A stretch of 64,000 nucleotides of DNA from Bradyrhizobium sp. 1(2017) (GCF_011602485.2 NZ_CP050022.2:2810001-2874000), one strand, 5' to 3'. Positions 27,332 to 37,291 are shown, counted from the stretch's first letter. Made by a program: numbers and translations. The notes: generated by a model not told the origin, from the letters alone.

Positions 27332-28327
27332 CTAGCCGGCCTTCTTCGCCCGCGCCGGCGCGCGCACCGGCTTGTCGGCCTTCTTCGGGGCTTCCTTCGG
27401 CGCCGTCTTCGCAGCAGCGTCCTTGCCGCCCTTGCCGGATATCGGCAGCAGCATCTCGCGCTGGCCCTCGACGCGCTTCTTCGGCTTCTTGCCCTTGACG
27501 CTCTCCTTGACGCTCTCCTTGGCGACCCTCGTCGCGGGCCCGGCGTCCTTCTCGTTGGCGATGCTCTTCTTCAGCGCGTCCATCAGGTTGATGACGTTGC
27601 CGCCGGTCTTCGGCGCGGCCTTGGCTGCGATCGGCATGCCGCTGCGCTTCTTGTTGATGAGATCGATCAGCGCGGTCTCGTAATGATCCTCGAACAGCTC
27701 GGGCTCGAATGCGCCGGATTTTTTCTCGACGATGTGCTTGGCGAGGTCGAGCATGTCCCTGGTCAGCTTCACGTCCTGGATGTCGTCGAAATACTCCGTC
27801 TCGCTGCGGACCTCGTAGGGGTAGCGCAGCAGCGTGCCCATCAGCCCGCTCTCGAGCGGCTCCAGCGCGATGATGTGCTCGCGGTTGGTCAGTACCACGC
27901 GGCCGATCGCGACCTTGTCCATGCTGCGGATGGTCTCGCGGATCACCGCATAGGCGTCGTGGCCGACCTTGCCGTCGGGCACGAGGTAATAGGGGCGGAT
28001 CAGATAGCGGTTGTCGATGTCGGCCTTCGGTACGAACTCGTCGATCTCGATCGTGTGCGTGGAGTCGAGCGCGATGTCGTCGAGCTCGTCCTTGGTGACC
28101 TCGATATAGGTGTCGGTGTCGACCTTGTAGCCCTTGACGATGTCCTCGGACGTCACCTCGTCACCGGTCTCGGCGTCGACCTTGAGGTACTTGATCCGGT
28201 GGCCGGTCTTGCGGTTGATCTGGTTGAAGGAGACCTTCTCGGTATCCGAAGTGGCCGGATAGAGCGCGACCGGACAGGTCACGAGCGACAGACGCAAAAA
28301 ACCCTTCCAATTGGCGCGGGGGGCCAT
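27332..28327 (-). CDS. ku: Ku, DNA end-binding protein of non-homologous end joining
   Basis: The 331-residue protein contains the bacterial Ku core over about residues 1-260. Characteristic segments are WKGFLRLSLVTCPVALYPA, IEIDEFVPKADIDNRYL, YLVPDGK and the C-terminal KLTRDMLDLAKHIVE. Residues 260-331 are a Lys/Ala-rich tail of the type that in other bacterial Ku proteins contacts DNA or LigD. The homodimer encircles broken DNA ends and recruits the ligase LigD, which is not encoded in this window. The ATG at 28327 gives the canonical start (MAPRANWKGFL). It diverges from a small membrane-protein gene. Confidence 0.96.
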   Translation of the reverse strand: MAPRANWKGFLRLSLVTCPVALYPATSDTEKVSFNQINRKTGHRIKYLKVDAETGDEVTSEDIVKGYKVDTDTYIEVTKDELDDIALDSTHTIEIDEFVPKADIDNRYLIRPYYLVPDGKVGHDAYAVIRETIRSMDKVAIGRVVLTNREHIIALEPLESGLMGTLLRYPYEVRSETEYFDDIQDVKLTRDMLDLAKHIVEKKSGAFEPELFEDHYETALIDLINKKRSGMPIAAKAAPKTGGNVINLMDALKKSIANEKDAGPATRVAKESVKESVKGKKPKKRVEGQREMLLPISGKGGKDAAAKTAPKEAPKKADKPVRAPARAKKAG

Positions 28328-28559
28328 GGGCTACTCCAAACGCAACGGGGACAGATGACGAGGATACCATCGGGGAACAACGAATCATAGCAAGCCGGGT
28401 TGCTGAATCTGGCAACTGCGTTAACCGCCCGCTGGGCCGGCCATTGTCGGCTGATCGGAGCGCAAATGCCGGAACATCATATTCATCCACGCGTTGGCTC
28501 GGGACACGGCTGCGAGGAGGTCGCGGCTATCCAAGCGACATCCAGAGATTGAGGGCATC

Positions 28560-28715
28560 ATGGCAACCACGCGAGAGCAGCATCAGATCGTCGAAACTCC
28601 GACTGAGGCCCGTCAGGGCGAGCCCGGGCCGTCGGTGGCAGCGCTGCTCGCCATCTCGACCGGCCTTGCGATCCTGATCCTCGCCGTCATCTGGTTCGTG
28701 TTCTTCCGGACCTGA
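28560..28715 (+). CDS. Small one-helix membrane protein
   Basis: The 51-residue protein has a polar N-terminus of about 24 residues and a single C-terminal transmembrane helix (AALLAISTGLAILILAVIWF), ending FFRT. It starts at an ATG with GAGGG 5 nt upstream, which supports translation. No family is recognised. It lies 226 nt upstream of feuP on the same strand and is divergent from ku. Confidence 0.7.
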   Translation: MATTREQHQIVETPTEARQGEPGPSVAALLAISTGLAILILAVIWFVFFRT

Positions 28716-28872
28716 CGGGTAGACCCGGACGCGCCAGATCTTCCTATTCGCCGCGTGACGCGGCACATTGCGCCCGCCATGCCGCCGGTTCGTCCGGCTG
28801 GAGTGGCGGGCGCAGTCGTACCGGCGGGTCGTATCCTATATGACCAAAAAGTAACGTCGGTGGGTTCCCTGC

Positions 28873-28888
28873 GTTCATATTCAGTTCA
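28873..28888 (+). promoter_or_regulatory. Direct repeat upstream of feuP, possible response-regulator site
   Basis: GTTCA occurs at 28873-28877 and again at 28884-28888, an 11-nt period. Tandem half-sites about one helical turn apart are what OmpR/PhoP-type regulators bind. It lies 54 nt upstream of the GTG start of the response regulator, so autoregulation is a reasonable guess but unproven. Confidence 0.4.
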
Positions 28889-28941
28889 CGCCGGAATTGC
28901 TCATCTCTGGCGCAAGATGCAGCCAATCTTTGGAGAGACGC

Positions 28942-29613
28942 GTGCGCCTGCTCGTTGTTGAGGACGACCCCGATCTCAATCGCCAGCTTACCAAGGCGCT
29001 GACCGACGCCGGTTATGTCGTCGATCGCGCCTTCGACGGCGAGGAGGGGCATTATCTTGGCGACAACGAACCTTACGACGCCGTGGTGCTCGACATCGGC
29101 CTGCCGAAGAAGGACGGCATCTCCGTGCTGGAGGCCTGGCGCCGCAACGGTCGCACGATGCCGGTGCTGATCCTCACCGCGCGCGATCGCTGGAGCGACA
29201 AGGTGCAGGGGTTCGATGCCGGCGCCGACGACTATGTCGCAAAGCCGTTCCATCTGGAGGAGGTGCTGGCACGCATCCGCGCGCTGCTGCGCCGCTCGAC
29301 CGGCCACGCCCAGAGCGAGCTCAGCTGCGGTCCCGTCACCCTCGACACCAGGACCGGCCGGGTCAGCGTGTCAGGCAATCCCGTGAAGATGACCTCGCAC
29401 GAATATCGGCTTCTGGCCTACCTGATGCACCATTCCGGGCGCGTGGTCTCCCGCACCGAGCTGGTCGAGCATCTCTACGACCAGGATTTCGACCGCGACT
29501 CCAACACCATCGAGGTCTTCGTCGGCCGCATCCGCAAGAAGCTCGACGTCGACATCATCCAGACCGTCCGCGGCCTCGGCTATCTCCTGACCCCGCCGGC
29601 GCCCGGCGGCTAA
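28942..29613 (+). CDS. feuP: FeuP-like response regulator (OmpR/PhoP family)
   Basis: The 223-residue regulator has a receiver domain with acidic pocket VVEDDPD, phospho-acceptor Asp in DAVVLDIGLP (near residue 51) and the conserved Lys in YVAKPFHL. A C-terminal winged helix follows, ending in IRKKLDVDIIQTVRGLGYLL. The sequence is close to the FeuP/PhoP type of rhizobia, which controls envelope or osmotic functions such as cyclic glucan export in Sinorhizobium. The GTG at 28942 has GGAGAG a few nt upstream; the longer frame from 28897 adds non-family residues. Its cognate kinase gene follows 84 nt downstream. Confidence 0.92.
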   Translation: MRLLVVEDDPDLNRQLTKALTDAGYVVDRAFDGEEGHYLGDNEPYDAVVLDIGLPKKDGISVLEAWRRNGRTMPVLILTARDRWSDKVQGFDAGADDYVAKPFHLEEVLARIRALLRRSTGHAQSELSCGPVTLDTRTGRVSVSGNPVKMTSHEYRLLAYLMHHSGRVVSRTELVEHLYDQDFDRDSNTIEVFVGRIRKKLDVDIIQTVRGLGYLLTPPAPGG

Positions 29614-29697
29614 AGCGTCTTGACGGACGGCGCGACAGGGGCCTTGGTCCGGTCATGACCGACGTCCTGCCATTCCGCGCCTCCCGGGTTCATTCCG

Positions 29698-31074
29698 ATG
29701 GCCGCTAGCTCGCTTGCGAACCGCCTGTTCCTGTCGGCGACCGCCTGGCTCGTGGTGATCCTGGCCATTACCGGTGTGGTGCTGTCGTCGGTCTACAAGG
29801 ACGCCACCGAGCGTGCCTTCGACCGCCGGCTCAATCTCTATCTCCGCACGCTGATCGCCGAGGTCGCGACCCCAGACGAGCCGCCCGACCGCCAATTCCA
29901 GTCGCTCGGCGAGCCGCTGTTCGAGTTGCCGCTCTCTGGCTGGTACTGGCAGATCACGCGCACCGACACCGAGAAGCCGGAGGTGCGCTCCTCGCGCTCG
30001 CTATGGGACAAGAAGCTGCCGAAGCTGGAGGAGCAAGGGGCCGAACTCACCGCCGCCGGCATCCGGCTCGCCTACGTCGACGGTCCGGAAGGGCAGAACC
30101 TGCGCATGGTGGAGCGGCCGGTCGATCTCGGCGCCGACGGCAAGTTTCTCGTCAGCGTCGCCGGCGACGACACCGAGATTTTCGACGAGACGCGGAGCTT
30201 CGATTACTATCTCGGCGGCACGTTCACGGCGCTCGGCATCGTGCTGCTGCTGACGACCGTGTTCCAGGTCCGCTTTGGCCTCGCGCCGCTCAAGCGCATT
30301 TCGGAATCCATTGCCGATATCCGTTCCGGGCGGGCAGAGCGGCTCGAGGGCGAATTCCCGGTCGAGATCGCACCTCTGGCGCGTGAGACCAATGCGCTGA
30401 TCGACGCCAATCGCGAGATCGTCGAACGGGCGCGCACCCATGTCGGCAATCTCGCCCATGCCATCAAGACGCCGCTCTCGGTCATCGTCAATGAGGCCGG
30501 CACCCATGCGGCCGATCCATTCGCCGCGAAGGTGATGGAGCAGGCCGACGTGATGCGCGACCAGGTCGCGCACCATCTGGAGCGCGCCCGCATTGCGGCG
30601 CGGGTCTCGGTGGTCGCGACGGTGACGGAGGTGGCACCCGCGATCGAGGCGTTGCGGCGTACGATGGAGAAGATCCATCGCGACCGCGGCATCGTGGTCG
30701 AGGCCAAGGCCGACCCGGCCGCGAAGTTCCGGGGCGAACGGCAGGACCTCGAAGAGATGGTTGGCAATCTTGTCGACAATGCCTGCAAATGGGCGGCCTC
30801 GCGGGTCTTCATCGAGGTCCGGGTCGAGGCGCCACACCAGACCGGCGCCGGCCCGCGTCTGCGGATCATCGTCGACGACGACGGCCGTGGCCTGTCGGAG
30901 GCCGAGCGCGCCCAGGTCTCGCGGCGTGGCCAGCGGCTGGACGAATCCAAGCCGGGCTCCGGGCTGGGGCTGTCGATCGTGACCGACCTTGCCGCCCTCT
31001 ATGGCGGCAGCCTCTCGCTCGGCGGGGCGCCGACCGGGGGCCTGCGGGCCGAACTGGTTCTTCCCGGACTATAA
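29698..31074 (+). CDS. feuQ: FeuQ-like sensor histidine kinase
   Basis: The 458-residue inner-membrane kinase has two transmembrane helices (about 8-30 and 175-197) flanking a periplasmic sensor of some 145 residues. A HAMP linker (GLAPLKRISESIADIRSGRA) follows, then an H-box in VGNLAHAIKTPLSVI and an HATPase domain with DNACKWAA, DDDGRGLS and GSGLGLSIV. It is the expected partner of the preceding FeuP-like regulator. An acidic, PhoQ-like periplasmic domain would suit an envelope or cation signal, but the ligand is unknown here. Confidence 0.92.
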   Translation: MAASSLANRLFLSATAWLVVILAITGVVLSSVYKDATERAFDRRLNLYLRTLIAEVATPDEPPDRQFQSLGEPLFELPLSGWYWQITRTDTEKPEVRSSRSLWDKKLPKLEEQGAELTAAGIRLAYVDGPEGQNLRMVERPVDLGADGKFLVSVAGDDTEIFDETRSFDYYLGGTFTALGIVLLLTTVFQVRFGLAPLKRISESIADIRSGRAERLEGEFPVEIAPLARETNALIDANREIVERARTHVGNLAHAIKTPLSVIVNEAGTHAADPFAAKVMEQADVMRDQVAHHLERARIAARVSVVATVTEVAPAIEALRRTMEKIHRDRGIVVEAKADPAAKFRGERQDLEEMVGNLVDNACKWAASRVFIEVRVEAPHQTGAGPRLRIIVDDDGRGLSEAERAQVSRRGQRLDESKPGSGLGLSIVTDLAALYGGSLSLGGAPTGGLRAELVLPGL

Positions 31075-31178
31075 TCCCTTGGTTCCACTGGATTTTTCGT
31101 CGCGCCCAAGACCCATCCAGGGGAAGCCGGCGGCATTCGTGGGCACTTCCTAAACGGCTTCTTAAGTGGGGAGCTCCT

Positions 31179-32636
31179 ATGATCGCGCCCGGACGCATCC
31201 CATGTCCGCCATTTTACCGTGCATTACCCGGGCGCATGAGCCAGACATCGATCGAGCGGCTGAGGGAATATCTCGCGCAGCTCCCGCCGCAGGCGCAGGC
31301 CCTGCTGATGCGGGAGTTCGAGCGCGCGCTGGAGCGCGGCCAGGACACGGCTGTCGCGACCCTCGTGCTCGAGCAGCTGCGCAAGATCGTCCGCAACACC
31401 GAAGCCGAGGAGGCCCCGCCGCCGCGCACGGACGATCTGTCGCGGCTGCTGTTCCACGTGCTGGAACCGTTCCTGGTCGAGGCAGGCGCCCCTGTCAGGG
31501 TCGGACAGATCCGTCGCACCTCGCTGCATCCGATCTGGCAATGGCTTGGTCGTGACGGCGCCCCGGACAAGGTAAGCGAATTCGAGGCGGCGCTGGCCCG
31601 CATGCCGGCAGACAGTGCAGGGCAGGTCGAGGCGTTGGCCTCGAAGCTCCAGGCGGTGGCTGCCGACGCCATCTTCGAGCTGACGGGACCTGGCGGCGGC
31701 GACAAGTCGCGCGCGCTGGCCCGTGTCGGCCCGCCCAACGTGATCGAGGATCTTTATGCGATCGGTGCGGTGCTCCAGGTCCGCGACGCGATCGCGACCG
31801 TGAGCGAGAAGCTGCCGCGCTTCCTGCGCGCCTTCGGCGATTCCCAGATCGCTGCGGTGACGTCGGCGCTCAACATTCCCGCGCTTCAAACGCCCCAGAT
31901 GCTGCCCTTCGCACTCTCGATGGTCGTGCAGCGGATGACCGCGCCGTGGCAGATCATCCGCCTCGCCATCAAGATTGCGGCGTCGGACGATGAGATCCGC
32001 GTCGCGGCAACGCCCTACGGTGCCGCCGTCACGATCGCCCTGCACGATTTGTCCCGCATTGCCGCGATCCTGCGCATGGACATCAAGCGCGGCCATTTCG
32101 ACAATGTCGCCGACAACCTCAAGACACTGCATGACGGCGTGCGGGGCCTGCGCACCGAGCTGGACCTGCGCAACGATTCCGCCTGGGGCAAGCAATTGAC
32201 CTCGATTCGGGCCGACATCTCCAATGCGCTGCAATCCGAGATCGACAGCGTTCCCGGCCGCGTTCGCCGCATCCTGCGCCAGCGCCCCGAGAAGGACATT
32301 CCGCCCGGCGCGCGGATCGACAGCACCGAGGTCGAGGAAACCGTGGCGCTGATCGATTTCGTCGCGACGTGCCGCAACTACGCGAGCGAGCTTGCGATCA
32401 ACGAGGTGACGCTGCGCACTTATTCCGATCTCCAGCAATATGTCGAACGCTCGACCGAGCAGCTGGTGCAGTCGCTGCGCGCCGCCGATCACAAGGTCCG
32501 CACCTATCGGCAGCAGCAGGTGCAGGCCGCGATCCGATTCTGTCAGGTGCTGTTCGGCGACGATTATGCCTCTTTGATGAGCCGCGCGGCAGAAAACGCG
32601 CTGACGGGCGAACGCAAATCGTCGCGCGCAAGCTGA
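31179..32636 (+). CDS. Unrecognised conserved-looking helical protein
   Basis: The 485-residue soluble protein is predicted to be largely alpha-helical, with no signal peptide, transmembrane helix or recognised catalytic motif. It opens with a helical segment SIERLREYLAQLPPQAQALL, and its last third contains long charged helices such as VERSTEQLVQSLRAADHKV. The ATG at 31179 has GGGGAG at good spacing; the later ATG at 31236 gives a more natural N-terminus (MSQTSIERL) but has no ribosome site. It lies 104 nt after feuQ on the same strand, so it may belong to that regulon. I cannot assign a function. Confidence 0.75.
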   Translation: MIAPGRIPCPPFYRALPGRMSQTSIERLREYLAQLPPQAQALLMREFERALERGQDTAVATLVLEQLRKIVRNTEAEEAPPPRTDDLSRLLFHVLEPFLVEAGAPVRVGQIRRTSLHPIWQWLGRDGAPDKVSEFEAALARMPADSAGQVEALASKLQAVAADAIFELTGPGGGDKSRALARVGPPNVIEDLYAIGAVLQVRDAIATVSEKLPRFLRAFGDSQIAAVTSALNIPALQTPQMLPFALSMVVQRMTAPWQIIRLAIKIAASDDEIRVAATPYGAAVTIALHDLSRIAAILRMDIKRGHFDNVADNLKTLHDGVRGLRTELDLRNDSAWGKQLTSIRADISNALQSEIDSVPGRVRRILRQRPEKDIPPGARIDSTEVEETVALIDFVATCRNYASELAINEVTLRTYSDLQQYVERSTEQLVQSLRAADHKVRTYRQQQVQAAIRFCQVLFGDDYASLMSRAAENALTGERKSSRAS

Positions 32637-32735
32637 TGCAGGCGCATCTTTTCGTCATCACAATTTGAGGTTGACGCTGCCGGGAGCGGGCCCTACGGTC
32701 CCGTGCAAGTCCGGGGAACTTCAATTTGTGGGCGC

Positions 32736-33005
32736 ATGAAACCCGTTATCAGCTCCATCGAAATCGAGAACCGCGTCATTACTGCCAAATATCAACGATT
32801 GATGGTCGGCGCGCAGGTGGTGCTGGTCGAGAAGGCAAGCGGTCGGCACCTGCCGGAGACCGTCACCAGGGTCGCCTCGCCGGTTCCGGTCGGGGCATTG
32901 CGTATCCGCTTGCCCGCGACAATCAGGCCGGGAACGTACTTCCTCAAGGCCTTCAACGGCCACGGCGAGGATGCCGCGCGTAGTAGGGACTTCGAGATCG
33001 GCTAA
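32736..33005 (+). CDS. Small protein with an all-beta look, function unknown
   Basis: The 89-residue protein has an alternating hydrophobic pattern (IENRVITAKYQRLMVGAQVV; ALRIRLPATIRPGTYFLKAF) that suggests a compact beta-sandwich resembling IPT/TIG-like domains. There is no signal peptide or cysteine. The ATG at 32736 is a likely start, although the ribosome site is weak. It sits between the 485-residue unknown and the FixK-type box upstream of ccmI. Confidence 0.65.
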   Translation: MKPVISSIEIENRVITAKYQRLMVGAQVVLVEKASGRHLPETVTRVASPVPVGALRIRLPATIRPGTYFLKAFNGHGEDAARSRDFEIG

Positions 33006-33051
33006 GCCGTTGGAGTTTCACCGTTTCGGGGCCATGCGCGGTCGCGCCGAA

Positions 33052-33100
33052 TTGACAATTGTCAATTGCCGCCTCGTCCGGCCGTGGTGTAAAGCCACCT
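33052..33100 (+). promoter_or_regulatory. FixK/FNR-type box upstream of ccmI
   Basis: TTGACAATTGTCAA at 33052-33065 is a perfect palindrome (16 nt with flanking A and T) and fits TTGA-N6-TCAA. A centre at -41.5 would put the transcript start near 33100, and a TGTAAA hexamer at 33088-33093 could serve as the -10 element. No -10 sits 16-18 nt after TTGACA, which argues against it being an ordinary -35 box. The regulator is inferred. Confidence 0.55.
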
Positions 33101-33136
33101 ATGGGCGCGGATCGTGCGCCGTCGGAAGCTTGCCAG

Positions 33137-34237
33137 ATGACGCTATGGTTCGTGTTCGCGCTGATGACGGTCGCGGCGATTTTCGCCGTGCTGCTTCCGC
33201 TCGGCCGCAGCGGACCCGCGCAAAACCAGGGCAGCGAAGTCGCGGTCTACAAGGACCAGCTGGCTGAGATCGAGCGGGATCTCGGCGCGGGCCTGATCGC
33301 TGCCCCTGAAGCCGAGGCCGCGCGCGTCGAGATCAGCCGCAGGCTTCTCGCCGCGGCCGGCAGCGAGGCGGCATTGGAGCCGAAGTCGAGCCTGAAATGG
33401 CGCCGTGCGGCAGCCTTGCTGGCTCTGATCGGCCTGCCTCTGGTCGCGATCGGCGTCTACGTGCCGCTCGGCTCGCCCAGGCTTCAGGATTTCCCACTGG
33501 CGCAGCGCGAGCGCGGGCCGGGGTCTAACACACTCGAGAACCTCGTCGTGCAGGTTGAGCAGCATCTGGAGAAGAATCCGACCGACGGCCGCGGCTGGAA
33601 CGTGCTTGGGCCGGTGCTGCAGCGGCTCGGCCGCTTCGACGATGCGGTACGCGCCTATCGCAACTCGCTCACCTATAACGGCGAGACTTCGGAGCGCCGG
33701 GCCGACCTGGGCGAGGCGCTCTCGGCGGCCGCGGGCGGTGTCGTGACTGCCGAAGCCAAGACGGAGTTCGAACGCGCGCACGCGCTCGATGCCGACGATC
33801 CCAAGGCGAATTACTTTCTGGGGGTTGCGGCCGAGCAGGACGGACGCAAGGACGATGCGGCCAATATCTGGCGCGCGCTGCTTGCGAAGGCGCCGGCGGA
33901 TGCGCCCTGGCGTCCCCTGGTGCAGTCGTCGCTGGCGCGGGTCGGCGGCGGCACGATGCCGGCGCTGTCGGACGAGACGATCGCAGCTTCCAAGGATATG
34001 GCCGAGGGCGATCGCAACGCGATGGTGCGCGGCATGGTCGATCGCCTGGCCACGCGGCTGAAGCAGAACGGCGACGATGTCGATGGCTGGCTGCGCCTGG
34101 TGCGCGCCTATCTCGTGATGGGGGACCGCGACAAGGCGGTCGGGGCATCGACCGATGCCCGGCAGGCGGTCGCCGGCAACGCCGAACGGCTGCGCCAGCT
34201 CAACGAAGGCCTGAAGACTCTCGGGCTCGACGGATGA
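33137..34237 (+). CDS. ccmI: Cytochrome c maturation protein CcmI (CycH)
   Basis: The 366-residue membrane protein has two transmembrane helices (about 1-22 and 92-112) around a cytoplasmic loop, then a periplasmic TPR domain (from about 140) with repeats such as [20 protein letters not shown]. CcmI presents apocytochrome c to the heme-ligation complex CcmF-CcmH. The Bradyrhizobium name is cycH. The ATG at 33137 begins a typical N-terminus ([10 protein letters not shown]). It heads the ccmI-E-F-H run, 37 nt before ccmE, and has a FixK/FNR-like palindrome upstream. Confidence 0.93.
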   Translation: MTLWFVFALMTVAAIFAVLLPLGRSGPAQNQGSEVAVYKDQLAEIERDLGAGLIAAPEAEAARVEISRRLLAAAGSEAALEPKSSLKWRRAAALLALIGLPLVAIGVYVPLGSPRLQDFPLAQRERGPGSNTLENLVVQVEQHLEKNPTDGRGWNVLGPVLQRLGRFDDAVRAYRNSLTYNGETSERRADLGEALSAAAGGVVTAEAKTEFERAHALDADDPKANYFLGVAAEQDGRKDDAANIWRALLAKAPADAPWRPLVQSSLARVGGGTMPALSDETIAASKDMAEGDRNAMVRGMVDRLATRLKQNGDDVDGWLRLVRAYLVMGDRDKAVGASTDARQAVAGNAERLRQLNEGLKTLGLDG

Positions 34238-34274
34238 CGAAATCGGGACGAGGCGAGCGGAGAACGGGTACGCC

Positions 34275-34784
34275 ATGACGCGCAAGCAGCGACGTATGAC
34301 CATCATCGGAGGCTCGCTCGCCGTGCTCGCGCTCGCGGCCGCGCTGGTGCTCAACGCATTGCGCGACTCCATCGTGTTCTTCTCGACGCCGAGCATGGTC
34401 GCCGAGAAGCACGTCGAGGCCGGCAAGCGGTTTCGCCTCGGCGGGCTGGTGCAGCCCGGCTCGCTCCAGCGCGGCGACAATCTCGCGGTGACTTTCGAGG
34501 TTGCCGACGGCAGCGCCAAGCTGCCGGTCGCCTACAAGGGCATCCTGCCCGACCTGTTCCGCGAAGGGCAGGGAGTCGTCGCGGAAGGAGCGCTCGACGC
34601 CAACGGCGTGTTCAAGGCCGACACCGTGCTCGCCAAGCACGACGAAACCTACATGCCCAAGGACGTCGCCGACGCCCTGAAGAAGCAGGGGCACTGGAAG
34701 GACGATTACGATCCCAAAGCTTCGGGCGGCAGCAAGCCCGCGGCCACCACGGCGCAGGGCAATCCGCAGGGAGCGGTGCGGTGA
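34275..34784 (+). CDS. ccmE: Heme chaperone CcmE (CycJ)
   Basis: The 169-residue heme chaperone has one N-terminal membrane helix (about 9-28) and a periplasmic OB-fold. His122 in [10 protein letters not shown] is the residue that binds heme covalently, and Tyr126 fits the HxxxY heme site. It receives heme from CcmABCD and hands it to CcmF. The C-terminal 30 residues are a flexible Gly/Ala/Lys tail. Its stop codon overlaps the GTG start of ccmF by 4 nt. Confidence 0.97.
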   Translation: MTRKQRRMTIIGGSLAVLALAAALVLNALRDSIVFFSTPSMVAEKHVEAGKRFRLGGLVQPGSLQRGDNLAVTFEVADGSAKLPVAYKGILPDLFREGQGVVAEGALDANGVFKADTVLAKHDETYMPKDVADALKKQGHWKDDYDPKASGGSKPAATTAQGNPQGAVR

Positions 34785-36763
34785 TCGCGGAATCAGGACA
34801 TTACGCGCTGGTGCTGGCGCTCGCCCTTGCATTGATCCAGTCGATCGTGCCGCTGATCGGTACGCGCCTGCGCGATGCCGCGTTGATGAACGTCGCGCGC
34901 TCCACCGCGCTGGCGCAGCTCTTGTTCGTCGGCGCTTCGTTCACGGCGCTGGTGATGCTGCACGTGAACTCGGATTTCTCCGTTGCCAACGTCTACGAGA
35001 ATTCCCACTCGATGAAGCCGCTGCTCTACAAGATCACCGGCGTGTGGGGCAATCATGAAGGCTCGATGCTGCTGTGGGTGTCGATCCTCGCCCTGTTCGG
35101 CGCGCTCGTTGCGGCTTTCGGCAACAATCTGCCGCTGTCGCTGCGCGCGCATGTGCTCGCCGTGCAGGCCTGGGTCGCCAGCGCCTTCTATCTGTTCATT
35201 CTGGCGACGTCGAACCCGTTCCTGCGGATCGCCAATCCGCCGATCGAGGGACGGGATCTCAATCCGGTGCTCCAGGACATCGGCCTCGCCGTGCATCCGC
35301 CGATGCTCTATCTCGGCTATGTCGGCTTCTCGATCTCGTTCTCCTTCGCCATCGCCGCGCTGATGGAGGGACGGATCGACGCGGCCTGGGCGCGCTGGGT
35401 GCGCCCGTGGACGCTGGTCGCCTGGATCTTCCTGACGCTCGGCATCGCCATGGGCTCGTACTGGGCCTATTACGAACTCGGCTGGGGCGGCTGGTGGTTC
35501 TGGGATCCGGTCGAGAACGCCTCGCTGATGCCCTGGCTCGCCGGCACCGCGCTGCTGCATTCGGCGCTGGTAATGGAGAAGCGCAACGCGCTGAAGGTCT
35601 GGACCATCCTGTTGTCGATCCTGACCTTCTCGCTGTCGCTGCTCGGCACATTCCTGGTGCGTTCGGGCGTCATCACCTCGGTGCATGCCTTCGCCACCGA
35701 TCCGACCCGCGGCGTGTTCATCCTGCTGATCCTCTGCGTGTTCATCGGCGGCAGCCTGTCGCTGTTCGCGGGTCGCGCGACCTCGTTGAAGCAAGGCGGC
35801 CTGTTCGCGCCGATCTCGCGCGAGGGCGCATTGGTGCTGAACAATCTCTTGCTCACGGTCGCCTGTGCGGTCGTGCTGTTCGGTACGCTCTATCCGCTGG
35901 CGATGGAGATGCTGGCCGACTTCAAGATGTCGGTCGGTGCGCCCTTCTACAATCTCACCTTCGCTCCGCTGTTTGCCCTTCTGCTGCTCGCCGTGCCGTT
36001 CGGGCCGATGCTGGCATGGAAGCGCGGCGATCTGCTCGGCGTGACGCAGCGCCTGCTCGCAGCCGGCGTTGCCGGGCTCGTCGCAGTCGCCATCACCTGG
36101 GCCTGGGTGCGGGGCGGCAGCGCGCTGGCGCCGCTCGCGATCGGGCTTGGCGTCTTCGTTATTGCCGGCGCGGTCACCGATCTGGCCGAACGGACGGGCC
36201 TGGTTCGCCTGCCATTCGCAACGGTGCTGCACCGGGCGCGCGGCCTGCCGCGCTCGGCCTGGGGCTCCGCTTTCGCACATGCCGGCCTCGGCGTCGCGCT
36301 GATCGGCATCGTCTGCGAGACCACCTGGAACAGCGAATATATCGCGACGATGAAGCAGAACGACGTCGCCCATGTCGCCGGTTACGACGTGAAGCTCGAT
36401 GGGCTCTTGCAACGCCAGGGCCCGAACTACCGCGAGATGATCGCCGAGTTCAACGTCAGCCGCGACGGCGAGAAGCTCAGCGTCATGGCGCCGTCCAAGC
36501 GAAACTTCACCACCCGCGGCTCCTCGACCACCGAGGCGGCGCTGCTGACCCGCGGCGCGAGCCAGCTCTACATCTCGCTCGGTGATGCCACCGCCGAAGG
36601 TGCCATTGCCGTGCGCATCTATCACAAGCCGATGGTGCTCCTGATCTGGTGGGGGCCGGTGCTGATGGCGTTCGGCGGCATGCTGTCGCTCTCCGACCGG
36701 CGCCTGCGGGTCGGCGCGCCGAAGCCGGCGCGGGCCAAACAGCGCCTGCAGCCGGCGGAGTGA
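34781..36763 (+). CDS. ccmF: Heme lyase subunit CcmF (CycK)
   Basis: The 660-residue polytopic membrane protein has about 15 helices and the family WWD signature in [19 protein letters not shown] (near residue 240). CcmF forms the heme lyase with CcmH and CcmI, reducing holo-CcmE heme and attaching it to apocytochrome c. Conserved periplasmic His residues such as those in LAVHPPMLY and ENSHSM fit heme ligation. It starts at GTG (34781), overlapping the ccmE stop codon. Confidence 0.97.
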   Translation: MIAESGHYALVLALALALIQSIVPLIGTRLRDAALMNVARSTALAQLLFVGASFTALVMLHVNSDFSVANVYENSHSMKPLLYKITGVWGNHEGSMLLWVSILALFGALVAAFGNNLPLSLRAHVLAVQAWVASAFYLFILATSNPFLRIANPPIEGRDLNPVLQDIGLAVHPPMLYLGYVGFSISFSFAIAALMEGRIDAAWARWVRPWTLVAWIFLTLGIAMGSYWAYYELGWGGWWFWDPVENASLMPWLAGTALLHSALVMEKRNALKVWTILLSILTFSLSLLGTFLVRSGVITSVHAFATDPTRGVFILLILCVFIGGSLSLFAGRATSLKQGGLFAPISREGALVLNNLLLTVACAVVLFGTLYPLAMEMLADFKMSVGAPFYNLTFAPLFALLLLAVPFGPMLAWKRGDLLGVTQRLLAAGVAGLVAVAITWAWVRGGSALAPLAIGLGVFVIAGAVTDLAERTGLVRLPFATVLHRARGLPRSAWGSAFAHAGLGVALIGIVCETTWNSEYIATMKQNDVAHVAGYDVKLDGLLQRQGPNYREMIAEFNVSRDGEKLSVMAPSKRNFTTRGSSTTEAALLTRGASQLYISLGDATAEGAIAVRIYHKPMVLLIWWGPVLMAFGGMLSLSDRRLRVGAPKPARAKQRLQPAE

Positions 36764-36768
36764 ATCCG

Positions 36769-37245
36769 ATGCGTCGGATCTGGTTCGCGTTCGTTGCGCT
36801 GATGCTGCTGGCCTCGACGGCTCACGCGGTACAGCCCGACGAGATCATGTCGGACCCTGCGAAGGAGGGACGCGCGCGCGAATTGTCGCGCGAGCTCCGT
36901 TGCATGGTCTGCCAGAACCAGTCGATCGACGATTCCGACGCGCCGTTGGCGCGCGATCTGCGGCTGCTGGTGCGCGAGCGCATCGCCGCCGGCGATACCA
37001 ATTCGCAGGTGCTCGATTTCCTGGTCGCGCGCTATGGCGAGTTCGTGCTGCTGAAGCCGCGCTTCGAGCGGCAGACCATGTTGCTGTGGTTGCTCGGGCC
37101 GGTGCTGTTGATCGGCGGTGGCCTGGCACTATGGCTGCAAATCCGGCGGCGTACGCGAAGTGGCGCCGACCTGCCGGCTCCGCTCACCGCGGATGAACGA
37201 GCGCGGCTCGCCGCGTTGATGTCGGACGATCCAAAGTCATCCTAG
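36769..37245 (+). CDS. ccmH: Apocytochrome thiol reductase CcmH (CycL)
   Basis: The 158-residue protein has a signal peptide (about 1-20), the redox motif LRCMVCQNQSI with CxxC near residues 44-47, and a C-terminal transmembrane helix (about 107-127). CcmH keeps the apocytochrome CxxCH thiols reduced for heme ligation and docks to CcmF. The ATG at 36769 lies 5 nt after the ccmF stop codon, so translation is probably coupled. This ends the ccmI-E-F-H run; ccmABCDG are not in the window. Confidence 0.96.
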   Translation: MRRIWFAFVALMLLASTAHAVQPDEIMSDPAKEGRARELSRELRCMVCQNQSIDDSDAPLARDLRLLVRERIAAGDTNSQVLDFLVARYGEFVLLKPRFERQTMLLWLLGPVLLIGGGLALWLQIRRRTRSGADLPAPLTADERARLAALMSDDPKSS

Positions 37246-37291
37246 TCGCGCATGTTGCCGGCGGGTGAGGGCAGCTTTTTCGCCACTCACC

